Source: Woronichinia naegeliana WA131 (GTDB taxonomy: Bacteria > Cyanobacteriota > Cyanobacteriia > Cyanobacteriales > Microcystaceae). Taken from it: a stretch of DNA of 64,000 nucleotides. Below the pieces are notes generated by a model. That model saw only the letters and a program-made list of their open reading frames with translations, was not told the origin of the DNA and did no database searches. The stretch spans positions 2,480,001 to 2,544,000 of the forward strand of contig CP073041.1 in NCBI GenBank assembly GCA_025370055.1. Reading direction: 5' to 3'. Within the stretch, counting starts at the first letter, position 1. Every line of letters starts with the position of its first letter. Below are positions 8,845 to 17,005 of the stretch, one piece after another. The translations under genes and the position numbers were made by a program.

Positions 8845-9541
8845 GCTACTTGAGCCTCTATCTTACAAATACAAGTGAGTTCGTCTGCCTATCCTGTCGA
8901 TTACTAACAGGCATTTGCTTCTAACTCAATCCTTCCTCCCTAGAACCTGAATTACTTCAGATATTGCGTCTTGGTTGACTACCTACGAAATCGTAGGAAT
9001 TCTAGGAAGGTTACTTCGTTCCTTGATTGACTTTTGTGACTACTTTAGATTTCAACTCTCCACCGAAGCAAAATTGGATACTCGTACTTGACACTTCGAT
9101 ACCAAGTACCTCTTGCTTATTGCCTTTTGGCTGGTGGCACGTCAACTTTATTTTGATGGGTTGCTAGATTCTCAAAGCCTTGCCAAAATAGACTTACGGG
9201 TTCTTGTAGCCCCTCATTTCAAGATTGACAGACCACTAGTGTGTGTCAACCCTAATTTCACACTTTGTCTGTAACGATGGTTCGCTCGTTGATTCCTTTG
9301 GGTAATCATGGTAGTCGTTGCTAACGATTTCGAGAGTAAGGGTTACTCTTTCCTCGTATTTAACCCCGCTTTACGGATTGAAGACCATTCGCTACCGTAG
9401 GGGTTATGCTTTTCCATCGAGTATGGATGGTCGGGATTTTCACCCGCAAGCCAATCAAAGTTGTCAAGGTATTTTGACTTTTGATGAGGTTGCTTCCTCA
9501 CTGCTTGTCATTGCTTAACGATAGTTTTCTATCGTCCCTTG
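8845..9541 (-). ncRNA. Probable group II intron 5' RNA region (domain I-IV, degraded)
   Basis: About 700 bases lie between the IS630 end and the start codon of the group II intron ORF. The region has no sustained ORF but several local hairpins, for example CCTACGATTTCGTAGG (near 8983-8998) and GACGATAG...CTATCGT near 9515-9540. A group II ribozyme normally places about 500-600 nt of RNA upstream of its ORF, which this would fit. I could not fix the exact 5' end and no domain V is present in the window, so the call is positional inference. Confidence 0.45.
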
Positions 9542-9859
9542 CTAGTGGTCTGTCAATTTTCTATTTGTGGATAAAGACGCTTGAGACGGATACGAGCCTC
9601 AGCCGTCGTGAATTGCCAATCTACCGACTTTTGGGAATGATTGCGCTGAGTGTACCAAGCCGTTGTTTCTTGCTCTAAAGTTTCCCGATCTGGAATTCGA
9701 CGAGCTAGGCATTGCCGAGTCATTGCGGACAGCTCGTTTTCAGCAATATTAAGCCAACTGCCATGTTTTGGGGTATGGTGAATTTCCAACCGTTCGACTA
9801 GACGACGAGCCGTGGAAGGCTCAAATGCTTCATATAGTGAGGCAAGTTTGTGAGTATTT
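9542..9859 (-). pseudogene. IS630-family transposase, C-terminal fragment with IS end
   Basis: The fragment starts at the IS5/IS1182-like left end (9860) and reads NTHKLASLYEAF...HHTPKHGSWLNIAENELSAM...YPQIEN, with TGA at 9555-9553. It keeps the final Glu-containing motif of the IS630 DDE domain but lacks the N-terminal half and the second Asp. The outer inverted repeat CTAGTGGTCTGTCAA is at 9542-9556, so the stop codon lies inside the repeat. The missing half is not on the other side of the inserted element, so this is a deletion remnant. Confidence 0.75.
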
Positions 9860-9983
9860 AGGGCTTGCTGAAAAAAGCTGAGACCTTTACGGAGAAAAAT
9901 AGTAGGCGAATTAAGAACCGCTAGAATGCACGAAAATAGGGTAGAATGCCTCAAAACCATTGCATTAAGAAGAGAGAAAGCAG

Positions 9984-10430
9984 ATGTACCGAAAGCAACA
10001 GTACTCAATTGAAACACCAGAAAACTTGAAAAATCTGTTCGGCGGGCAGTTAGACGAAGAAAATCGTTGGATAGAAATGTCAAAAATGATTCCCTGGGAA
10101 GAATATGAGGAAGAATATGCAAAAAACTTCACAGAAAAAAAAGGAGCCCCAGCCAAATCATTTAGAATGGCATTAGGAGCATTAATTATCAAAGAAATTT
10201 CAGGAAAAAGTGACAGAGAAACAGTAGAACAAATAAAAGAGAACCCTTATTTACAGTACTTTATAGGAATGGAAAGCTATAGTAGCAAAGAAGCATTTAA
10301 TGCGTCAATGATGGTTCATTTTCGTAAAAAAATAGGAATGGAATTAATAAATAAAATTAATAAAGAAATAGAAAAAAAAGCGACGGGTGTAGCGTCAGAA
10401 AAAAAGAAAATGAAGGAAAGTTATTGTTAG
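9984..10430 (+). CDS. DUF772-type transposase, ORF A (copy A)
   Basis: 148 aa, beginning MYRKQQYSIETPENLKNLFGG, with the N-terminal DUF772-type domain (GALIIKEISGKSDRETVEQI, NPYLQYFIGM) of IS5/IS1182 transposases. The A AAA AAG heptamer at 10400-10406 is in the correct phase for -1 ribosomal slippage. The -1 frame continues ENEGKLLLDATCTPAD, the conserved core with the first catalytic Asp. ORF A alone ends 24 nt after the slip site. Confidence 0.85.
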   Translation: MYRKQQYSIETPENLKNLFGGQLDEENRWIEMSKMIPWEEYEEEYAKNFTEKKGAPAKSFRMALGALIIKEISGKSDRETVEQIKENPYLQYFIGMESYSSKEAFNASMMVHFRKKIGMELINKINKEIEKKATGVASEKKKMKESYC

Positions 10431-11341
10431 ATGCGACTTGTACACCAGCAGATATAAAATATCCAACGGATATAGGAATATTGAATGATGCCAGAGAAAA
10501 AACAGAAAAAATAATAGATAAGCTGTATGAAGAAATAAAAGAGAAAAGGAAAGAAAAGCCGAGGACTTATAGGGAAGTGGCAAGAAAAGAGTACTTAGCC
10601 ATAGCAAAAAAACGTCGTGTGTCAAAAAAAGAAAGAAGAAAAGGAACAAAAAAACAACTAGGATATATAAAAAGAAACTTGTCTCATATAGAAAAAATGA
10701 TAGAAGAGGGAGCAAAGTTAGAAAAACTAACGAAAAAAGAGCAAGAAGAGCTTGTAACGATAGGAAAAGTGTATGAGCAACAGTTAGAAATGTATGAAAA
10801 AAAGACAAATAAAGTAGAAAACAGAATTGTGAGTGTAAGCCAACCTCACGTGCGTCCAATAGTGCGTGGAAAAGCGGGAAAAGCAGTAGAGTTTGGAGCT
10901 AAAATATCGGCAAGTAATGTGAATGGCTTTGTCTTCTTAGACAAATTAAGTTGGGATAATTACAACGAATCGGGAGATTTACAAGCGCGAATAGAAGAAT
11001 ATAAAAGGGAAACAGGATGTTATCCGGAATCGGTTCATGTGGATAAAATCTATCGAACAAAAGCGAATCGAGCTTATTGTAAAGAAAGGGATATAAGAAT
11101 GAGTGGTCCCCGATTGGGAAGACCGCCGAAAGAGGTGAGCAAAGAAAAAAAGAAAGAGGCACGCTCAGATGAAAGAGTGCGTAATGCCATTGAGGGTAAA
11201 TTCGGACAGGGAAAGAGGAAATTTAGTCTTGGTCGAGTGATGGCCAAACTACCTGAGACCTCGGAAACGGTAATTGCGATGAACTTTTTGGTAATGAATC
11301 TTTCTACTCTACTTCAGAAGACAAAAAGTAAAAAGTTGTAG
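10424..11341 (+). CDS. DDE transposase, ORF B (copy A), reached by -1 frameshift
   Basis: The frame is open from the slip site at about 10400; the nominal TTG start at 10424 is probably not used. It carries LLLDATCTPADIKYPTD (first Asp region), a Lys/Glu-rich middle, FGAKISASNVNGFVFLD, VHVDKIYRTKANR (second Asp) and RNAIEGKFGQGKRKF (the final Glu of the DDE triad). Fusion with ORF A would give a full transposase of about 450 aa. Confidence 0.82.
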   Translation: MLDATCTPADIKYPTDIGILNDAREKTEKIIDKLYEEIKEKRKEKPRTYREVARKEYLAIAKKRRVSKKERRKGTKKQLGYIKRNLSHIEKMIEEGAKLEKLTKKEQEELVTIGKVYEQQLEMYEKKTNKVENRIVSVSQPHVRPIVRGKAGKAVEFGAKISASNVNGFVFLDKLSWDNYNESGDLQARIEEYKRETGCYPESVHVDKIYRTKANRAYCKERDIRMSGPRLGRPPKEVSKEKKKEARSDERVRNAIEGKFGQGKRKFSLGRVMAKLPETSETVIAMNFLVMNLSTLLQKTKSKKL

Positions 11342-11548
11342 AGTCGTTTTTCTTGTGAAAAATGGTGTTAATTTTCCTCTCTTTTGTGAGGAGTGATTTG
11401 TGTTGACCTTTTTAGACAGAAAGGAACAATAGATTAAACAAAATCTGTATTTTGATTTGTTTCCATAAGGATAAGTTATCTATGCTTTTTCAGTCCATAC
11501 TTCCCTAACCCACATTTCTTTCGTTTTTTGACTTTTTCAGCAAGCCCT

Positions 11549-11803
11549 ACTCTACTTCAGAAGACAAAAAAGAAAACAAAAAGTAAAAAGTTGTAGAGTC
11601 GTTTTTCTTGTGAAAAATGGTGTTAATTTTCCTCTCTTTTGTGAGGAGTGATTTGTGTTGACCTTTTTAGACAGAAAGGAACAATAGATTAAACAAAATC
11701 TGTATTTTGATTTGTTTCCATAAGGATAAGTTATCTATGCTTTTTCAGTCCATACTTCCCTAACCCACATTTCTTTCGTTTTTTGACTTTTTCAGCAAGC
11801 CCT
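11549..11803 (+). repeat. Extra partial copy of the IS right end (tandem duplication)
   Basis: After the right inverted repeat of copy A ends at 11548, the sequence from ACTCTACTTCAGAAGAC to the inverted repeat is repeated, ending at 11803. The second unit has about 13 extra bases (AAAAAAGAAAACAAAAAG), so it is not an exact duplicate. It probably derives from a different copy of the element. It touches the broken protease gene directly. Confidence 0.85.
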
Positions 11804-12896
11804 AATTAGCCAAGCTCCTTTAACGGCAGTACCAGAGACAACTTTGTTATCGTCCCAGCCAACTATTGCTACAGAATGTCCCGTTCCTTGAGTACCTGGA
11901 TTATAGTAAGTGTCTGTCGCATCGTTGAAGAAGGAGTCATCCCAGTTCATAGAGGTGGTAAGTGCGCCCAGACTTATCAGAGATTCTTTAATTTCAGTAT
12001 CAGTATCGAACCAAAGAGTTTGACCGACATAGTAGCGAGGAATACCGCCAGGAGAAGGTCGATCATCGTAATCATGGTAGGGATCGTCTATTTCATCAAC
12101 AGGGCCATCTCCCCGACTGAGATAGGCTACACTGAACAAGTCCAATCCACCATCACATGGGCCAATATCGAATCCGTGATAGTTTTTAAGGTGATTTTCT
12201 GAAAAATCTTGGGCGGTTCCTCCTGCTTTGAGAATTGAGCTTTCCAAGGAAGCGTAGGTACCGAATGTCCAGCAAGAACCACAATTTCCCTGATCTTTGA
12301 CGGAAGTAACCAATCCCAAAGTTCTTAAGTCATAAGATACAGGAGCGGATAGTATTCCTTGAGAGGTCGAAACAATTGGATTACCAAAGTCAGTTATCGC
12401 ATAGGGTTTGATTTCTAGTTTTTTAGCAGTGGGAACTTGTGAAGTCGAAACAATTGGATTACCAAAATTCAGTTATCGCATAGGGTTTGATTTCTAGTTT
12501 TTTAGCAGTGGGAACTTGTGAAGTCGAAACAATTGGATTACCAAAGTCAGTTATCGCATAGGGTTTGATTTCTAGTTTTTTAGCAGTGGGAACTTGTGAA
12601 GTCGAAACAATTGGATTACCAAAGCTATTCGCAGTAAAGGGCTTATCGGCCTTTAGCAAATAAAGGTTATTGAGAAAAGAATTAGGACGAGAATACAAAG
12701 CTTCCTTTTTTTCTTTCAAAATTGGCGTATCAACTACTGCAAAGGAAACAATCTCGAAAGGGTCGGAATTCAAAGAACTTTGTGAAGACAAAAATGAGTT
12801 ACTATCATCTGAAGTCTTATAGGCAAGTCCAGTCAAATCATCTATAGTGGGAACAAGAGAATATCGCTTTGGAGTGTTGGTTTGTTGGTTATTCAT
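11804..12896 (-). pseudogene. Papain-like (C1A) cysteine peptidase, frameshifted and 3' truncated
   Basis: The ORF from 12896 (MNNQQTNTPKRYSLV) has a propeptide-like region and three tandem 26-aa units (core FGNPIVSTSQVPTAKK). An extra base at about 12470 in the last unit shifts the frame. The catalytic domain resumes downstream with PVSYDLRTLG, the active-site Cys in DQGNCGSCW and the catalytic His in GHSVAIVGWDD. The gene ends after KGAWLI at the IS boundary, just before the expected catalytic Asn (NSWG), so no active enzyme is possible. Reads on minus from its own promoter region at about 12900-13005. Confidence 0.75.
12371..12626 (-). repeat. Three tandem 78-bp coding repeats
   Basis: Three near-identical 78-bp units, each containing TTAGCAGTGGGAACTTGTG, encode 26-residue repeats in the propeptide-like part of the peptidase pseudogene. 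One junction carries ACCAAAATTCAG instead of ACCAAAGTCAG, one base longer, which breaks the frame. Near-identity between units points to recent expansion. Confidence 0.85.
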
Positions 12897-13013
12897 AATG
12901 TCAATCCTTCAAAATTTGTTTTTAATATCTTTCTTCCTCAATACTCCTCAAAATAAGCTGTAAAAGAAATACGATGATCCGCGTATAAGATTATGAAGAC
13001 ATTGCAACAAACT

Positions 13014-14289
13014 GGTACTGGTATCGTGTGATCAAAGCTAGAAAAAGTTATGGTGTAAGAGTTTGAGAAAATAGAAAATAACTTACGACTGGACATATTC
13101 CCGTTTTTGTTATACTATTATTATTGTCATTATATTAAAGAAAGGGAAAACGGAAAGCAATGTCAACATTGAATAAAAGCTCAATTGACCTCCTAAGTGA
13201 TATTGGCTTACCTCAAGAGAAAGAGGAAGCCTTATTTCAGAAAAACTGCCCTCATTGCTATAGTGAAAAAGTAAAAATACATTCTCATTACCAAACGAAA
13301 GGTAACGGGGAACGTAAAATGTTCATCTGTCAAGAATGTGGTTCTTGTTTTGCTGAGACTTATGGTAGCGTAATCGCTGGCTTAGAAACCCCATTAAGTG
13401 AAATTGTAAAAGTATTAAAAGCCAGAATGGAAGGAATAGGATTAAATGCAGCAGCCCGAGTATTCGGCTACGCAAAAACAACAATATTGAATTGGGAAAA
13501 GAAATTATCAGGATTACAAGAGACATTATTTTTATACGCCTTAGTGAATGAATTTGTTAAATTAGTAATAGAAGGGGATGAACTATACACAAAAGTTGGA
13601 AAAAATAAAGAAGCAAGTGCCTCTGAGGGGTGGACAATCGTGCTCATGGAAAGGGCTAGCCGCTTTATTTGGCATTTAAAATGTGGTAAAAAAGAGCAGA
13701 AATTATTTCTAGAAGCAATGATGACGGTAGCGGAATTATTTGAAAGGAGTGCAGAATCTCTCCAGTTATTTACAGATGGAGAAAAGCGATATAGTCAACT
13801 GCTATTTAATATTTGTCACGAAGTATTAAGGACTGGGAAGCGAGGTCGTCCCACCAAAGTATTACCGAAGGGTATGGTGGTAAGATTAAAAAATAAGAGT
13901 AGTAAACGTCGAGATTCTGAGGGTAAACTAGAGAAAGTAGAAACTCCGAAAACTGAACATCCTGAGACAACAGAAAAACCAGAAGACAAGGATGTTCATG
14001 CCAACCACGTTGAGGCATTTAATAGTTCTCTACGACGCTATTTAGCCGCCTTTCGTCGTCGAACAAATACTTATGCTAAATCTGTTGTGGGATTACAGCG
14101 AGTGCTAGATATTTTCTGGATGGTTCATAACTTTGTTCGCAGCCATTTTACGACGAAAAAAGTTCCTGCGGTAGCTCTCGGTATAATTCAAAAAGGGTTA
14201 ACTTGGGAGGACTTACTCCAAATTCGCCTGATTTGTTGAACCTCTTGTATTGCAACGTTTGTAGCTTCTAGCTAGACGATACCAGTGCC
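13014..14289 (+). mobile_element. IS1-like element, copy 4 (1276 bp, TSD AACAAACT)
   Basis: The target duplication AACAAACT lies at 13006-13013 and 14290-14297. The left end reads GGTACTGGTATCGTGTGATC and is more diverged than in copies 1-3. The insertion falls on the stop codon of the LuxR-type gene: the TAG at 14298-14296 lies partly inside the duplicated bases. Confidence 0.92.
13160..14239 (+). CDS. IS1-like transposase, copy 4 (diverged isoform)
   Basis: 359 aa starting MSTLNKSSIDLLSDIGLPQEK. Most differences from copies 1-3 are in the first 40 residues and scattered conservative changes (for example SSLRRYLAAF and TEHPETTEKPEDK). The zinc-ribbon cysteines and the candidate D140, D206 and E285 are intact. 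Its start codon guided my choice of start in the other copies. Confidence 0.87.
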   Translation: MSTLNKSSIDLLSDIGLPQEKEEALFQKNCPHCYSEKVKIHSHYQTKGNGERKMFICQECGSCFAETYGSVIAGLETPLSEIVKVLKARMEGIGLNAAARVFGYAKTTILNWEKKLSGLQETLFLYALVNEFVKLVIEGDELYTKVGKNKEASASEGWTIVLMERASRFIWHLKCGKKEQKLFLEAMMTVAELFERSAESLQLFTDGEKRYSQLLFNICHEVLRTGKRGRPTKVLPKGMVVRLKNKSSKRRDSEGKLEKVETPKTEHPETTEKPEDKDVHANHVEAFNSSLRRYLAAFRRRTNTYAKSVVGLQRVLDIFWMVHNFVRSHFTTKKVPAVALGIIQKGLTWEDLLQIRLIC

Positions 14290-15647
14290 AACAAACTACC
14301 CCTTGAGTAATCCTAATCTTTCCAGTGCAAGCATCACAGCACCAATGCGAGTTTGAACACCCAGTTTTTTATAAATATTCTCCAGATGTTTTCGTACCGT
14401 TCCCTCGCTGCAAACCAATAATTTTGCGATATTGACATTACTTTTATCCTTAGAAATCCAAAAAAGAACTTCTGCCTCACGCCTAGTCACTCCTAGCAAC
14501 TCTAGAAGAGTAATTGATAAAGGCTGTATTTCTTTTTCGTTCAACAGCAAAAGATACTGTTCCCGTATGGGATCGGATACAAGGTTGATGACTAACTTTT
14601 TTTCTCCTTTTTCAATGTTTAAACTTAAACAGGGAGAAGATTCGTCAACGTTGCAAGAAAGTTGTGAAATCTGATGATTGAACCAATGCTGCAAATTTTC
14701 TGGTAATGCGGGTAACTGGACAGTGGGAAGTTCTCGAGGCGTGTAAGTGGAGAAAAGAAAATCGGACATCCGATACAAAAGAGTGCCGTTATGTCCGAAA
14801 CTGGCTGATATAAGAAAATCGATAGCCAGTGCTATCTATCAATTATGCAACTATGTCAGCGACTAGAGCAAATCCTAGAGAATCTCCGTCCAGCCTTTAG
14901 CCGAGAAGCAACGTTCCAATGGTTTATCCTGTTAGTCTGGGGAGTAGTGCTCAACAGCCAACCCAGCGCAATAACTAGCTATGTCAATGCCATTGGCTTA
15001 ACAGAGAGCTACTACAATCAGGCTCTACATTGGTTTGATTCCAAGGCGTTTAGGGTCGAAGGACTAACTTTACAATGGTCAAAGTGGCTAAGTCAGCATG
15101 AAAGTCTATACAGAATTAAAGGGAAACGGGTGTATGTGGGTGATGGCATCAAAGTGGGGAAAGAAGGACGCAAGATGCCAGGTGTAAAACGACTACACCA
15201 AGAATCGGAAGATGTGTCCAAGCCAGAGTGGATAAGGGGTCATTACTTCAATGCCTTGAGTATTTTGGTGGGAGTAGGGAAAGCCTGCTTTGCCTTGCCC
15301 TTAGTGTTGCGGCTAGACGATGGCATCAAGTCCAAAGCAACCGAGAAGGGGGAGGGAAAAGGCAAAAAAAAGGTGAAGACGAGCCTGGTGACAAAAATGG
15401 CTGACCTTTGTGTTACTTACGCAGAGGCAGGGAGTTATGTAGGGCTTGCTGAAAAAGTCAAAAAACGAAAGAAATGTGGGTTAGGGAAGTATGGACTGAA
15501 AAAGCATAGATAACTTATCCTTATGGAAACAAATCAAAATACAGATTTTGTTTAATCTATTGTTCCTTTCTGTCTAAAAAGGTCAACACAAATCACTCCT
15601 CACAAAAGAGAGGAAAATTAACACCATTTTTCACAAGAAAAACGACT

Positions 15648-16565
15648 CTACAACTTTTTACTTTTTGTCTTCTGAAGTAGAGTAGAAAGATTCATTACCA
15701 AAAAGTTCATCGCAATTACCGTTTCCGAGGTCTCAGGTAGTTTGGCCATCACTCGACCAAGACTAAATTTCCTCTTTCCCTGTCCGAATTTACCCTCAAT
15801 GGCATTACGCACTCTTTCATCTGAGCGTGCCTCTTTCTTTTTTTCTTTGCTCACCTCTTTCGGCGGTCTTCCCAATCGGGGACCACTCATTCTTATATCC
15901 CTTTCTTTACAATAAGCTCGATTCGCTTTTGTTCGATAGATTTTATCCACATGAACCGATTCCGGATAACATCCTGTTTCCCTTTTATATTCTTCTATTC
16001 GCGCTTGTAAATCTCCCGATTCGTTGTAATTATCCCAACTTAATTTGTCTAAGAAGACAAAGCCATTCACATTACTTGCCGATATTTTAGCTCCAAACTC
16101 TACTGCTTTTCCCGCTTTTCCACGCACTATTGGACGCACGTGAGGTTGGCTTACACTCACAATTCTGTTTTCTACTTTATTTGTCTTTTTTTCATACATT
16201 TCTAACTGTTGCTCATACACTTTTCCTATCGTTACAAGCTCTTCTTGCTCTTTTTTCGTTAGTTTTTCTAACTTTGCTCCCTCTTCTATCATTTTTTCTA
16301 TATGAGACAAGTTTCTTTTTATATATCCTAGTTGTTTTTTTGTTCCTTTTCTTCTTTCTTTTTTTGACACACGACGTTTTTTTGCTATGGCTAAGTACTC
16401 TTTTCTTGCCACTTCCCTATAAGTCCTCGGCTTTTCTTTCCTTTTCTCTTTTATTTCTTCATACAGCTTATCTATTATTTTTTCTGTTTTTTCTCTGGCA
16501 TCATTCAATATTCCTATATCCGTTGGATATTTTATATCTGCTGGTGTACAAGTCGCATCTAACAA
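15648..16565 (-). CDS. DDE transposase, ORF B (copy B)
   Basis: The predicted 305-aa product is identical to that of copy A. It contains the same Asp regions (LLLDATCTPAD, VHVDKIYR) and Glu region (RNAIEGKFGQG). It is normally reached by -1 slippage from ORF A at the heptamer A AAA AAG. Confidence 0.82.
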   Translation of the reverse strand: MLDATCTPADIKYPTDIGILNDAREKTEKIIDKLYEEIKEKRKEKPRTYREVARKEYLAIAKKRRVSKKERRKGTKKQLGYIKRNLSHIEKMIEEGAKLEKLTKKEQEELVTIGKVYEQQLEMYEKKTNKVENRIVSVSQPHVRPIVRGKAGKAVEFGAKISASNVNGFVFLDKLSWDNYNESGDLQARIEEYKRETGCYPESVHVDKIYRTKANRAYCKERDIRMSGPRLGRPPKEVSKEKKKEARSDERVRNAIEGKFGQGKRKFSLGRVMAKLPETSETVIAMNFLVMNLSTLLQKTKSKKL

Positions 16566-17005
16566 TAACTTTCCTTCATTTTCTTTTTTTCTGACGCTAC
16601 ACCCGTCGCTTTTTTTTCTATTTCTTTATTAATTTTATTTATTAATTCCATTCCTATTTTTTTACGAAAATGAACCATCATTGACGCATTAAATGCTTCT
16701 TTGCTACTATAGCTTTCCATTCCTATAAAGTACTGTAAATAAGGGTTCTCTTTTATTTGTTCTACTGTTTCTCTGTCACTTTTTCCTGAAATTTCTTTGA
16801 TAATTAATGCTCCTAATGCCATTCTAAATGATTTGGCTGGGGCTCCTTTTTTTTCTGTGAAGTTTTTTGCATATTCTTCCTCATATTCTTCCCAGGGAAT
16901 CATTTTTGACATTTCTATCCAACGATTTTCTTCGTCTAACTGCCCGCCGAACAGATTTTTCAAGTTTTCTGGTGTTTCAATTGAGTACTGTTGCTTTCGG
17001 TACAT
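16559..17005 (-). CDS. DUF772-type transposase, ORF A (copy B)
   Basis: 148 aa, identical in translation to ORF A of copy A, with the same slippery A7-G run near its 3' end (about 16583-16591). Identity of both ORFs between copies indicates very recent transposition or gene conversion. Confidence 0.85.
   Translation of the reverse strand: MYRKQQYSIETPENLKNLFGGQLDEENRWIEMSKMIPWEEYEEEYAKNFTEKKGAPAKSFRMALGALIIKEISGKSDRETVEQIKENPYLQYFIGMESYSSKEAFNASMMVHFRKKIGMELINKINKEIEKKATGVASEKKKMKESYC

Larger units (their letters stand above)
9860..11548 (+). mobile_element. IS5/IS1182-like element, copy A (1689 bp)
   Basis: The ends are AGGGCTTGCTGAAAAA and its complement TTTTTCAGCAAGCCCT. Length is identical to copy B at 15441-17129, which lies in inverted orientation. 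No target duplication is visible: the left flank is an IS630 fragment and, after an extra duplicated end, the right flank is a truncated protease gene. Confidence 0.88.

Noticed and set aside
9860-10122. Apparent extension of the IS630 C-terminal ORF upstream of the junction
   Set aside because: The upstream 88 codons are antisense to the inserted IS5/IS1182-like element; only 9553-9859 is native IS630.
10395-10859. 154-codon Phe/Leu-rich ORF antisense to the IS5/IS1182-like ORF B (also 16130-16594)
   Set aside because: It is the complement of a Lys/Glu-rich coding stretch; the hydrophobic translation is a composition artefact.
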